Of a stretch of DNA of 64,000 bases, positions 16,303 through 24,331 are shown in pieces. The notes below the pieces were generated by a model. It searched no databases, was not told where the DNA came from, and saw nothing but the letters and a program-made list of their open reading frames with translations. Origin of the DNA: Chryseobacterium sp. JJR-5R. GTDB lineage: Bacteria > Bacteroidota > Bacteroidia > Flavobacteriales > Weeksellaceae. Numbering within the stretch: the first letter of the stretch is position 1; each line of letters opens with the position of its first letter. The stretch spans positions 4,148,179 through 4,212,178 of the forward strand of contig NZ_CP139137.1 of NCBI RefSeq assembly GCF_034047335.1, in the 5' to 3' direction. The position numbers and the translations under genes were made by a program.

Positions 16303-16752
16303 ATGCTGAAAGCAGGAGACAAATTACCAACATTTGAAGGAATTAACCAGGATGGAGAAACCATACAGTCTGAAAACCTGATCGGAAAAAAATCCGTTAT
16401 CTTTTTTTATCCTCAGGCCGGTACGCCTACCTGTACGATAGAGGCATGTAATTTAAGCGACAACTATGCCCTGCTTGAAAAAGCAGGATTCCAGCTGTTG
16501 GGCGTAAGCGGAGATTCTGTTAGAAAGCAGAAAAATTTCCACAGTAAATTTGCCTTTCCTTATGATTTAATTGCTGATGAAAACCGGGATATTATTGAGA
16601 AGTTCGGGGTGTGGCAGGAGAAAAAGACATTTGGGAAAACCTATATGGGCATTGTGAGAACGACTTTTATTTTTGATGAAAAAGGAATATGTGTCCGGGT
16701 GATTGAAAAAGTAACTGCAAAAACAGCCGCCGGACAGATTTTAGAAGGATAA
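16303..16752 (+). CDS. bcp: Thioredoxin-dependent peroxiredoxin (BCP/PrxQ type)
   Basis: The 149-aa thioredoxin-fold protein has the peroxidatic site TPTCTIEACNLSDNY, with the peroxidatic Cys and the resolving Cys five residues later as in PrxQ/BCP. The upstream KSVIFFYPQAG and downstream LLGVSGDS and RTTFIFDEKG blocks also match. It reduces hydrogen peroxide and organic hydroperoxides in the cytoplasm using thioredoxin. Its promoter is intertwined with that of nth, pairing peroxide removal with repair of oxidised bases. Confidence 0.93.
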   Translation: MLKAGDKLPTFEGINQDGETIQSENLIGKKSVIFFYPQAGTPTCTIEACNLSDNYALLEKAGFQLLGVSGDSVRKQKNFHSKFAFPYDLIADENRDIIEKFGVWQEKKTFGKTYMGIVRTTFIFDEKGICVRVIEKVTAKTAAGQILEG

Positions 16753-16819
16753 TTTTAAGTTCTTTGAATTGTAAGAGACCGAAACAGGTTATTTAAAATT
16801 TAGAGTTTAACAGTTTTTA

Positions 16820-16872
16820 CCGTTCCGGAAGTATCAGCAAAATTTTGCATTGCTGGAATCCTTCCGGAACGG
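16820..16872. repeat. Nested inverted repeat downstream of the GNAT gene
   Basis: Outer arms CCGTTCCGGAAG (16820-16831) and CTTCCGGAACGG (16861-16872) are perfect over 12 bp. An inner stem CAGCAA (16835-16840) / TTGCTG (16850-16855) is separated from the outer one by an asymmetric internal loop. No T tract follows on either strand, so it is not a typical terminator. It lies between the convergent bcp and GNAT genes. Confidence 0.65.
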
Positions 16873-16910
16873 CAAACGTGATGGTTCACTTAATCAGCTA
16901 TTGAGGATTA

Positions 16911-17453
16911 TTATCCCGTTTCATAGTACATCAGTTCTTCCGGATCATCAGGGATATGAACAAACTTCTGAAATCTTAGTCCTAATTTTTCGATCAGTTT
17001 TTGGGAAGAAAAATTGTCTTTGGTGGTAATGGCAGAAATCTTCTGTAGCCCGAAATCATTCATACCGATTGATTTTACTTTTAAAGCTGCTTCATACGCA
17101 TACCCTTTTCCTGTAAATTCATCCAAGAGAGAAAAGCCGATGTCAACAATGTCCAGACCTTCTCTTTCAAAAATCCCTACTCCGCCGATTTTTTGATGCC
17201 CTTCTTTGGTAATTATCAGGTAATTGCCGAATCCCAGTTTTTCAAACTGTGGGAGAAACCTGTTTCTGATATAATTTTCCGCATCGGAAACCGTTTTCAG
17301 ATTCCGGTCTCCGATGTATTTAATAAATTCAGGCCTGTTATAAAGATCAAGGATAAATGCTCCGTCTTCCACAGACATCGGACGGATGATCAATCTTTCC
17401 GTTTCATACAATTTATCTGCGTTTTGTGGATCTGGCTGGTTTTTTAGGCTCAT
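16911..17453 (-). CDS. GNAT-family N-acetyltransferase (RimJ/RimL type)
   Basis: The 180-aa protein starts its domain with YETERLIIRPMSVEDG and has the acetyl-CoA pyrophosphate loop region DEFTGKGYAYEAAL (Q/RxxGxG/A-like), followed by ISAITTKDNFSSQKLIEKLG. These are hallmarks of the RimJ/RimL branch that acetylates protein N-termini or small amines; the substrate is unknown. With the ATG at 17453 it overlaps the upstream gene by 41 bp. A TTG at 17411, one base after the upstream stop, is an alternative that would still keep the YETERL motif. It is the last gene of the tolC operon. Confidence 0.82.
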   Translation of the reverse strand: MSLKNQPDPQNADKLYETERLIIRPMSVEDGAFILDLYNRPEFIKYIGDRNLKTVSDAENYIRNRFLPQFEKLGFGNYLIITKEGHQKIGGVGIFEREGLDIVDIGFSLLDEFTGKGYAYEAALKVKSIGMNDFGLQKISAITTKDNFSSQKLIEKLGLRFQKFVHIPDDPEELMYYETG

Positions 17454-18087
17454 CTTTCGGTTCTTCTTTTTTCTCGATTTTCAAAAGCCTGGGGTTATTT
17501 GTACATCTTTTATTGTAAAGTTCAATGTAAGGCCCATTATCCTTTACATCCACAATATCACCGGTCGCCTTGCTGATCGTGAGTGTAAAATGCTTTTTCT
17601 GATATGGACATTCTTTTGAAGTCAGCTTCCCCAGATCCAAATGATAAAAAGACCGGTCTTCATGGTAGTTTCCTGCCATATCTCTAAAGTCTTCATCTAT
17701 GATGTAACCGTCTGCTGCCGCAAAAGCTGCCGCATCCTGAACATTATCTATCTTACCGACAAATTTTCTAAGCGCAGCCAAATCTGTAATATATTGGGTA
17801 TTGCCACCTGAAGAATAAATAATATAATAAAACTCATCATCTTCCGCAATCCCTATATTGAATCCTGAAGACTGGGGAACATAATTTTTTATAACTCCGG
17901 TCTGCTTTATGACATTGTCTTTTCCGTAACTTTTATGAATCAGCATCCACGTGTCTGTTTTCATATCCGGAACTATATTCTGAAGAATTCCGGAAACACT
18001 GTAAAAATGAATTTTTAGCTGGGCATAAGAAAATACCCCTGTAAAAAGCAGAATACATATACTGAATTTATATATTAAGTTTACCAT
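17413..18087 (-). CDS. Secreted protein of unknown function with a basic tail
   Basis: The 224-aa protein has a signal peptide (IYKFSICILLFTGVFSYAQ, cleaved near residue 22), a central alpha/beta region and a Lys/Glu/Pro-rich basic C-terminus (EPKDEPKKPARSTKRR). A Cys pair, KECPYQKKH and NKRCTNNPR, could form a disulfide. I do not recognise the fold. It lies 31 bp after manC in the same operon and overlaps the GNAT gene. Confidence 0.6.
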   Translation of the reverse strand: MVNLIYKFSICILLFTGVFSYAQLKIHFYSVSGILQNIVPDMKTDTWMLIHKSYGKDNVIKQTGVIKNYVPQSSGFNIGIAEDDEFYYIIYSSGGNTQYITDLAALRKFVGKIDNVQDAAAFAAADGYIIDEDFRDMAGNYHEDRSFYHLDLGKLTSKECPYQKKHFTLTISKATGDIVDVKDNGPYIELYNKRCTNNPRLLKIEKKEEPKDEPKKPARSTKRR

Positions 18088-18118
18088 ACTGTAAAAACGC
18101 AGAATGCAGTGAATTATT

Positions 18119-19204
18119 TTACATGAACTTGTCTCCTTTTTTTAAATTTTTCAGATCCAGAACATAATCCTTGATCAGCTGGTCATTATCCAGAGGACAG
18201 ATCAGCAATGCTTTATCAGTATCCACGACAATATAATTTTCCAGTCCGTCAATAATTACGGCTTTATTGGTATTTTTAAGCCGTATTACATTTCCTGTTG
18301 AATTGTAGGTAAGAATCGGCTGTCTGGTTTGTACTGCGTTCTGGTTATCATCTTTATCTGCATTCTCATATACCGAGGTCCAGGTTCCCAGGTCGCTCCA
18401 TCCCAGGTCGGCAGGGATTACATATACATTTTTCGCCTTTTCTAAAATACCGTTGTCAATAGAAACTTTCTGAACTTTAGGATAAATGATCTCAATACAG
18501 CCCTCTTCATTTTCGGTATTGTATTCGCAGGCCATAAAATGCTGGGTCATTTCCGGAAGGTACTGCTCAAATGCATGTTGTATGCTTTTTACATTCCAGA
18601 TGAAAATCCCGGCATTCCACAGGAAATCACCGCTCTCTAAAAAGCTTTTTGCTATTTCCAGGATTGGTTTTTCCGTAAAGGTTTTTACTTTATAGTGAGA
18701 AGAATCATGCTTGTCTACAAACTGGATATATCCATATCCTGTATCAGGCCTTGTCGGGGTAATCCCCAAGGTAACAAGATATTCATGTTCAGCAGCAAGA
18801 TCGAAGGCAAGTAATGCTTTCTCTAAAAAAACATCTTCTTTCAAAATGAGATGGTCTGCAGGAAGAACAATCATAGTGGCATCCGGATCAATCTCTGCAA
18901 TTTTATTAACCATGTAAAGATTACAGGGTGCCGTATTTTTCAGTAAAGGTTCGCCTACTATATTTTCTTGAGCAATTTCAGGCAGCTGTTGATGAGTAAG
19001 CTCTACATATTCTTTGTTGGTAATAACGAATATATTTTCATCAGGAATGATTTTGCTGATCCTGTCATAGGTCTGCTGAATCATGGTACGGCCTACTCCT
19101 AAAATATCCTGAAACTGTTTAGGAAATTTCTGCGTACTCATAGGCCAGAATCTACTGCCGATTCCTCCCGCCATAATCACGCAATATCTATTTGATTTTG
19201 ACAT
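18119..19204 (-). CDS. manC: Mannose-1-phosphate guanylyltransferase
   Basis: The 361-aa protein starts its nucleotidyltransferase domain with CVIMAGGIGSRFWPMS (GTP-binding G-x-G-x-R) and has IVLPADHLI, ITPTRPDTGYGYIQ, VKTFTEKP, FLWNAGIFIW and DLGWSDLGTW, all typical for GDP-mannose pyrophosphorylase. It makes GDP-mannose for polysaccharide or glycan synthesis. It lacks the phosphomannose isomerase domain of longer bifunctional forms. I prefer the ATG at 19204 (MSKSNRYC), 2 bp after the sprT stop, over 19216, which would overlap sprT. Confidence 0.92.
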   Translation of the reverse strand: MSKSNRYCVIMAGGIGSRFWPMSTQKFPKQFQDILGVGRTMIQQTYDRISKIIPDENIFVITNKEYVELTHQQLPEIAQENIVGEPLLKNTAPCNLYMVNKIAEIDPDATMIVLPADHLILKEDVFLEKALLAFDLAAEHEYLVTLGITPTRPDTGYGYIQFVDKHDSSHYKVKTFTEKPILEIAKSFLESGDFLWNAGIFIWNVKSIQHAFEQYLPEMTQHFMACEYNTENEEGCIEIIYPKVQKVSIDNGILEKAKNVYVIPADLGWSDLGTWTSVYENADKDDNQNAVQTRQPILTYNSTGNVIRLKNTNKAVIIDGLENYIVVDTDKALLICPLDNDQLIKDYVLDLKNLKKGDKFM

Positions 19205-19206
19205 TA

Positions 19207-19797
19207 TTAAGTGCATTTTTCTACCCTTGCTAAAGGCTTGAAAGAGTATTTCCTTCCTGTAGCCAGGTGTCTACAAAGATAGTTTTTTTTAATAAGACCT
19301 TCCAATAAATACTTTTCATTCCGGTACGTAAAGAGGTCTCCTTTTGTCAGGCTCTCAATAAACACATGTTTATCATCCTGATTTTCAATATGAAAATATT
19401 TTACCAGATCAGGGCTCGCCATGAAATTGGCTTTGGGAGATTTTGAAAATTTTATAATAATAGGCCTTAAGTTTTCTTCATAGACAGTAAGGCTTTGCAA
19501 CAGCATCTGCCTGAAGGTTTCTTTCCATTCATTTCCATGGGGAGCTATTTTCCTGCCGTATTTCTCAAAAGCAATAAGATGTGCCAGTTCATGGGTCAGC
19601 ACAAAGAAAAAAAGCTGCGGAGCAAGAGTGGAATTGACGGTGATCTCATGGGAACGGTCCGGGAGTTTCCGGTAATCCCCCAGTTTAGAGTCTCTGTTCC
19701 GGGTAACTTTGATATGAATATGATAATCTGCAAACCATACCTTTAAATATTGAAGCGTATTCTGCGGCAAATATTTTTCTAAAGACCGGATGGACAT
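19207..19797 (-). CDS. SprT-like zinc metalloprotease-fold protein
   Basis: The 196-aa protein has the zincin motif HELAH at residues 69-73, in VLTHELAHLIAFEKYG, with the downstream HGNEWKETFRQML segment that supplies the third ligand in SprT/Spartan proteins. A C-terminal part (LCRHLATGRKYSFKPLARVE) replaces the usual zinc ribbon; only one cysteine, in LCRH, remains there. In eukaryotes Spartan removes DNA-protein crosslinks; the bacterial role is uncertain. It begins 1 bp before the tolC stop region and is followed immediately by manC. Confidence 0.82.
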   Translation of the reverse strand: MSIRSLEKYLPQNTLQYLKVWFADYHIHIKVTRNRDSKLGDYRKLPDRSHEITVNSTLAPQLFFFVLTHELAHLIAFEKYGRKIAPHGNEWKETFRQMLLQSLTVYEENLRPIIIKFSKSPKANFMASPDLVKYFHIENQDDKHVFIESLTKGDLFTYRNEKYLLEGLIKKNYLCRHLATGRKYSFKPLARVEKCT

Positions 19798-19798
19798 G

Positions 19799-21139
19799 CT
19801 ATAAACTTAATGGAATTCCTGAATAGAAGTTCAGCAGTTTAAGGCTGAACAGATAATTAAATTTAGACTGGGCTACAGATCCCTGCGCATTGGCATAGTT
19901 GTTTCTCGCTACATTTACATCATAAATGGTCGTCCTTCCTGCTGCGTAACTCTTATCCGCAAAATCCAGAGACAGCTTTGTGCTTTTTTCGGCCTGAACG
20001 GCAGATAAATAAATTTCATAATTGGCATCAACGTCAAACTGGGCTTTCTGAACATTCTCCCTAACTACCTGCCTCTGCTGCTGCATGGTGACTTTGGCAA
20101 TACTCTCATTTAACCTTGATTGCTCTACCTGAAGCTTTGTAATGCCTTTATTAAAAATCGGGATATTTAAGCTCAAACCACCCTGCTGACCGAAATTTTC
20201 TTTATACTGCGGAAAAAATCCGCCTTCCTGAATGTAAAAAAGCGAACTTCCTACATTATTTGTATTCAACAGGTTATTGTAGAAGGTTCCGATGCCGACG
20301 CTTGCCGTTAAGGTTGGCCAGAAAGCCGTTTTCGTTACTTCCGTCTGTGCTTCCGCTGATCGTATCCTGCTTTCCGCCGCTTTAATCTGCGGCTGGTTTT
20401 CATAAGCTGTCGTCAGTACCTCATCAACAGATTTCAACTGAGGTGCAAGCTGATCCGGGACATTTACATCTTCAACATCAAAATCTTTATATTCCTGAAG
20501 CTGCAGCAGCTGGGCCAAAGCGAATAAGCTTCTGCCTACATTGATTTCCGCAGTTTTAAGGTTTTGTTTTTCCCTCGCCAGTCCTGATTCTGCTTCTGCA
20601 AGAATGGTTTGTGCCGTTGTTCCTACGGTAGTGGTTATTTTTGCCCGGTCATACTGCTTCTGGGCATTTTCTACAGCAGACTGGGAAATTTTTACAATTT
20701 CCTTGTTTAAAAGTGTTGTTAAATACTGCTGGGCGATCTGCAGGGAGATATCATTTTTAATGGTTTCAATATCGTATTGGCTGGCTTCTACATCAAATTC
20801 CGTTTTTCTGATGGCTTTTTCAAGCCTTCCGTTATTGTAGATCAGCATATCGGCACTAAGGTTGGCATTGTTGCTGTACCTGTCATTCCGTATACTTCCC
20901 GTCCCTAAAGAAGCCTGCCCGAAACTTACGCTGTTCCCGAAATTTCCGGAAACGGACGGCAGGTAGTTCCTCTTTGCAATGCTGAGGTTGAGATCCTGGA
21001 TTTGTTTTGAATATTCATTTTGGATCACCTGCAGGTTATGCGTGGTGGCATAGTCTACACATTCTCTCAAAGACCATTTTTTCTGGGCATTTACAGCCAG
21101 GCAAGACAATCCCAAAATAATAGCCAAAACTCTTTTCAT
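19799..21139 (-). CDS. TolC-family outer-membrane efflux protein
   Basis: The 446-aa protein has a signal peptide (RVLAIILGLSCLAVNAQ) and the alpha-helical repeats of outer-membrane efflux channels: WSLRECVDYATTHNLQVIQN and a second repeat around VDEVLTTAYENQPQIKAAES, with long coiled-coil helices. TolC-type channels join periplasmic adaptors to export drugs or proteins, but no HlyD or RND gene is adjacent. I choose the ATG at 21139 because the -7 box at 21167-21174 predicts a transcript start near 21160, too close for the ATG at 21154 or the TTG at 21169. It heads the tolC-sprT-manC operon. Confidence 0.88.
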   Translation of the reverse strand: MKRVLAIILGLSCLAVNAQKKWSLRECVDYATTHNLQVIQNEYSKQIQDLNLSIAKRNYLPSVSGNFGNSVSFGQASLGTGSIRNDRYSNNANLSADMLIYNNGRLEKAIRKTEFDVEASQYDIETIKNDISLQIAQQYLTTLLNKEIVKISQSAVENAQKQYDRAKITTTVGTTAQTILAEAESGLAREKQNLKTAEINVGRSLFALAQLLQLQEYKDFDVEDVNVPDQLAPQLKSVDEVLTTAYENQPQIKAAESRIRSAEAQTEVTKTAFWPTLTASVGIGTFYNNLLNTNNVGSSLFYIQEGGFFPQYKENFGQQGGLSLNIPIFNKGITKLQVEQSRLNESIAKVTMQQQRQVVRENVQKAQFDVDANYEIYLSAVQAEKSTKLSLDFADKSYAAGRTTIYDVNVARNNYANAQGSVAQSKFNYLFSLKLLNFYSGIPLSL

Positions 21140-21166
21140 GTTACGCTTTTTCATAATTAGACGAAC

Positions 21167-21174
21167 CAAATATA
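21167..21174 (-). promoter_or_regulatory. Promoter -7 box (TATATTTG) of the tolC operon
   Basis: CAAATATA on the plus strand is TATATTTG on the minus strand. It lies 28 bp before the ATG at 21139 and argues against the upstream start codons. Confidence 0.6.
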
Positions 21175-21201
21175 AAAAAGTTACAGTTTCAGGAAATTAT
21201 T

Positions 21202-21219
21202 GTTTCATATGTATGAAAC
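21202..21219. promoter_or_regulatory. Candidate operator palindrome between tolC and folC
   Basis: GTTTCATATGTATGAAAC is a perfect 8+8 bp inverted repeat around a central TG. It lies upstream of the tolC -7 box and 18 bp before the folC ATG, the usual place for a repressor or activator site. No regulator gene is adjacent. Confidence 0.5.
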
Positions 21220-21237
21220 TTTTGAGAATTTTGTACC

Positions 21238-22482
21238 ATGACAACCGAACAATATCAGGAAGCTATAGAATGGCTTTTCGTACAGGCTCCGAATTACCAG
21301 ACGGACGGGCAAAAAGCCTATAAGCCCGGATTGGATAACATTATAAGGCTGTGTGCGTTTTTTGGAAATCCTCAGGAAAAAATAAAATGCATCCATATCG
21401 GCGGTACCAACGGCAAAGGCTCTTCAAGCAACATGCTGGCTTCCGTGCTTCAGGAACAGGGATACAACACGGGATTATACAACTCACCCCATCTTATCGA
21501 TTTTACAGAGCGAATTAAAGTAAACGGCAGAAACTGCGACAAAGAATTTGTATATCAGTTTATTCAGAAACTGAAAAACCTTCCGGATGATATCCAGCCT
21601 TCTTTCTTTGAGTTTACCACCATCATGGCTTTCGAATATTTCAGTCAGCAGCACGTAGATTTCGCGATCATTGAAGTCGGGCTTGGCGGAAGGCTGGACT
21701 CCACTAACATCATCCATCCGCTGATTGCCGCCATTACCAATGTTCAGCTGGACCACCAGAACATCCTGGGCGACACGATTGAGGAAATTGCCGGAGAAAA
21801 AGCCGGAATTATCAAATATGGGGTTCCTGTAGTTTCCGGGGACGAAAATGAAACAGTGAAAACTATTATTAAGGAAAAAGCGGAAAAAGAGCATGCTCCT
21901 TTTATTGATGCCGCTTTATTAAAGACAGATTTAAAATCTGACCTGGAAGGGAACTACCAGAAAAAAAACATCAAAGTGGTTCTGGCTTTAATTCATGAGC
22001 TGAAAAAAATGAACTACTCCATTTCTGATCAGCGTATTGAAAACGGACTTTTAAACGTTCATAGAAATACAGGATTTATAGGCCGCTGGTTTGAATTTTC
22101 AAAGCGCCCGCTTACCATCTGCGATACAGGGCACAACCAGGCAGGCCTGGAATATGTTTTTGATCAGCTGAATTCCATCGGCCGGCATAAACATGTGATC
22201 CTGGGCTTTGTCAATGATAAAAAAATTGATGACGTAATGAAAATCTTACCGGAAAATTCTGACTTCTATTTTGCGAAACCTTCTATTTTAAGGGGAAGGC
22301 ATCCTGAAGATTATGAAGATTTGCTCCGGGAAGCAAAAATTTCCTATAAAATTTTCAATTCCGTACAGGAAGCATATCTGTCTGCAAAAGAACGATGTAC
22401 AAATGAAGAAATGATTTTTATAGGAGGAAGTAATTTTGTTGTCGGAGAATTTTTAGAAAAAAATTTGGAGATTTCTGAATAA
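21238..22482 (+). CDS. folC: Folylpolyglutamate/dihydrofolate synthase
   Basis: The 414-aa Mur-ligase-family protein has the ATP loop HIGGTNGKGSSSNML, the SPHLIDFTERIKVNG segment, EVGLGGRLDSTNII, TNVQLDHQNILGDT and the C-terminal ICDTGHNQAGLE domain start. It adds glutamate to dihydropteroate or folates with ATP. Length is typical. The promoter of the tRNA-Val pair overlaps its last codons, so the two units are tightly packed. No exact TAnnTTTG was found for folC; GAATTTTG just before the start is two bases off. Confidence 0.93.
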   Translation: MTTEQYQEAIEWLFVQAPNYQTDGQKAYKPGLDNIIRLCAFFGNPQEKIKCIHIGGTNGKGSSSNMLASVLQEQGYNTGLYNSPHLIDFTERIKVNGRNCDKEFVYQFIQKLKNLPDDIQPSFFEFTTIMAFEYFSQQHVDFAIIEVGLGGRLDSTNIIHPLIAAITNVQLDHQNILGDTIEEIAGEKAGIIKYGVPVVSGDENETVKTIIKEKAEKEHAPFIDAALLKTDLKSDLEGNYQKKNIKVVLALIHELKKMNYSISDQRIENGLLNVHRNTGFIGRWFEFSKRPLTICDTGHNQAGLEYVFDQLNSIGRHKHVILGFVNDKKIDDVMKILPENSDFYFAKPSILRGRHPEDYEDLLREAKISYKIFNSVQEAYLSAKERCTNEEMIFIGGSNFVVGEFLEKNLEISE

Positions 22483-22494
22483 GTCGTATATTTG
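22465..22494 (+). promoter_or_regulatory. Promoter of the tRNA-Val pair
   Basis: TTG (22465-22467), 19 bp, then TATATTTG (22487-22494) is a full Flavobacteria consensus promoter. The -33 element lies inside the last codons of folC. Transcription would begin near 22500, about 25 nt before the first tRNA. Confidence 0.8.
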
Positions 22495-22524
22495 CACCAC
22501 TCTAATCGAGGAAACAAGATAGTG

Positions 22525-22599
22525 GGGCTCTTAGCTCAGTTGGTTCAGAGCATCTGGTTTACACCCAGAGGGTCGGGGGTTCGAATCCCTCAGGGCCCA
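22525..22599 (+). tRNA. tRNA-Val(TAC), copy 1
   Basis: A 75-nt cloverleaf: acceptor GGGCTCT/AGGGCCC with one G-U pair, anticodon stem TCTGG/CCAGA around loop TTTACAC (anticodon TAC), and a T arm with GTTCGAATC. The 3' CCA is not encoded after discriminator A. It is identical to the copy at 22635-22709. Confidence 0.97.
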
Positions 22600-22634
22600 C
22601 TAAAAAGGATACTGAAGCCTTTAAAAAAATTTCA

Positions 22635-22709
22635 GGGCTCTTAGCTCAGTTGGTTCAGAGCATCTGGTTTACACCCAGAGGGTCGGGGGTTCGAATCCCT
22701 CAGGGCCCA
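22635..22709 (+). tRNA. tRNA-Val(TAC), copy 2
   Basis: Base-for-base identical to copy 1, separated from it by a 35-nt A/T-rich spacer and followed immediately by a strong terminator. Both appear to be processed from one transcript. Confidence 0.97.
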
Positions 22710-22712
22710 CAA

Positions 22713-22742
22713 AATCTCTCAGGAAACTGGGAGATTTTTTTT
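22713..22742 (+). terminator. Terminator of the tRNA-Val transcript
   Basis: AATCTCTCAG (22713-22722) pairs with CTGGGAGATT (22727-22736) over 10 bp, including one G-U, with a GAAA tetraloop and a run of T. Confidence 0.9.
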
Positions 22743-22791
22743 GTTATTGTCTTTAAAACCCGTCATCCTTTTTATTTAATGACTATTTCTT

Positions 22792-22799
22792 TAAATTTG
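22792..22799 (+). promoter_or_regulatory. Promoter -7 box (TAAATTTG) of the DUF4280 cassette
   Basis: An exact TAnnTTTG lies 38 bp before the first gene of the cassette. No clear -33 TTG is seen. Confidence 0.55.
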
Positions 22800-22836
22800 A
22801 TGAGCCAAGCATAATGTTGAAAGAAAAATATTTTCC

Positions 22837-23817
22837 ATGGACATACTGATGTCAAAAAAAGAGATCCTCAGAGGACTCAACAGTCTCAGAATACAACCCG
22901 ACGGTTTATCACAAAGGAAATATGGAGTTTCTGTAAAATATTTTTTCGGTAACGAACATATTCCTGAAAAAAGAATCGATTATGAAATCGCTGTCGATCT
23001 TGAGCTTGAACATCACAGAGGCATTCTAACCATTCATAAGGACCATATTTTCTATAACCGGCACGAACCAGACGGCATGAATGAGATTTTAGGAAACGCT
23101 ATTTCCAAGGCATTCTATCCTATCAGAACACATCTTAACGAAAAGGGATTAACCACAAATGAAATCCTCAACCACGAAGATATAAAACAGCGTTGGGAAA
23201 AAGAAAAAGCACTCATCCTTGAAAAATACAGCAGCGGACCCCTGGACGATTTCTTTTTCGCAGCTGATGAAAAAATCAGCAACAGGTCCGGACTGGAACA
23301 AAGCCTGCAGTTTGACTGGTTCTGGAACTTATTTTTCCATCCGAAGTTTATCAATTACGGAGAATCAAGAAAAACAGAGACCGCGTTATTTTTACCGGTC
23401 ATCCCCTATCAGTTCCCATTGAGGTTCCAGGGAATTCAGACGATCAATAAAATTCCTACAGATTACCATTCTTTCATCATAGAATTTGAAAGTCAAGAAG
23501 AGCCGGCACACCCTTGGTTTATTCCTGAAAATGCTGTGCATTCAAATTACTTTATGACCCTGAAGGTTATTTTCGATTTGGATGTATATCACCATTTTCC
23601 AATGCATATCCGTGCAGACTTTGATGTATTCTCAAGAGACCCTACCGGAAACAGGAATTTAATCAAAAAGATAAAATACACCCAGTTTCAGCAGAATACT
23701 GACGGGTTCAGATTTATGAAACTAAGTCCGGGAAGCCCTTTTATTACCGGCGGGCTTGTGGTTTCAGAACCTAATAAATGGGGGTTTTACAAAAATAAAT
23801 ATGAAAATGACTGGTAA
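22837..23817 (+). CDS. Unknown protein, first gene of the DUF4280 cassette
   Basis: The 326-aa soluble protein lacks a signal peptide and membrane helices. It is rich in aromatic and charged residues (for example FDWFWNLFFHPKFINYG, FRFMKLSPGSPFITGG). I do not recognise a family. The start is the ATG at 22837 (MDILMSKKEIL) or the in-frame ATG at 22849. It precedes the PAAR-like DUF4280 gene by 43 bp in the same direction, so it could act as a chaperone or loading factor for the downstream large protein; that is inference from position alone. Confidence 0.6.
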   Translation: MDILMSKKEILRGLNSLRIQPDGLSQRKYGVSVKYFFGNEHIPEKRIDYEIAVDLELEHHRGILTIHKDHIFYNRHEPDGMNEILGNAISKAFYPIRTHLNEKGLTTNEILNHEDIKQRWEKEKALILEKYSSGPLDDFFFAADEKISNRSGLEQSLQFDWFWNLFFHPKFINYGESRKTETALFLPVIPYQFPLRFQGIQTINKIPTDYHSFIIEFESQEEPAHPWFIPENAVHSNYFMTLKVIFDLDVYHHFPMHIRADFDVFSRDPTGNRNLIKKIKYTQFQQNTDGFRFMKLSPGSPFITGGLVVSEPNKWGFYKNKYENDW

Positions 23818-23860
23818 AATAAAAAAACACTAATTTTACACACCACACAAATCAATTAAT

Positions 23861-24331
23861 ATGTCTTTAAAAGAAAAAGTAGTACAGGGAGCGCTATGCC
23901 AATGTCAGTTTGGTACTACTCCGGACAAATTAAAGGTACTAACCCAAAAAAAATATTTCGTAAACGACTTGAACGGAAGTTCAAAACTGGCTGCCACCCA
24001 CAAAGATATAGGTGCCACTTTTGAGAAAAACACGTTCGGACCCTGCAAAAAGCAGAATAACAAGCCCTGCAACGCCATTGTCACCGAATGGAGCGGATAT
24101 TATGAAAAGGAAAAATATTCACCGCCAGACGGCTATATCTTGCTTCAGGACAGCAAAGCGACCTGCCCTATCGGCGGAAAAGACTGCATCAGCATCATCA
24201 AAACCGGACAGATGGGCGAGCCTTCTCAGAACAATATAAAAAATGCTGATGGAGATCTCCAGTCCCACGTCAATACTGTCATTGATATGAGAAATTACCA
24301 GACCAATGACACTTATAAATTCGGGTTTTAA
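23861..24331 (+). CDS. DUF4280 (PAAR-like) protein
   Basis: The 156-aa protein has the DUF4280 cysteine pattern: VVQGALCQCQFGTTPDKLKV near the start, FGPCKKQNNKPCNAIV in the middle and the ATCPIGGKDCISIIKTGQ block at about residues 104-121. DUF4280 is related to the PAAR spike-tip fold and in Bacteroidota occurs beside effectors of contractile injection or type VI-like systems. No sheath, tube or baseplate genes are present here, so any delivery machine must be encoded elsewhere. Its stop overlaps the next start (TAATG, 1 bp), implying translational coupling. Confidence 0.85.
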   Translation: MSLKEKVVQGALCQCQFGTTPDKLKVLTQKKYFVNDLNGSSKLAATHKDIGATFEKNTFGPCKKQNNKPCNAIVTEWSGYYEKEKYSPPDGYILLQDSKATCPIGGKDCISIIKTGQMGEPSQNNIKNADGDLQSHVNTVIDMRNYQTNDTYKFGF

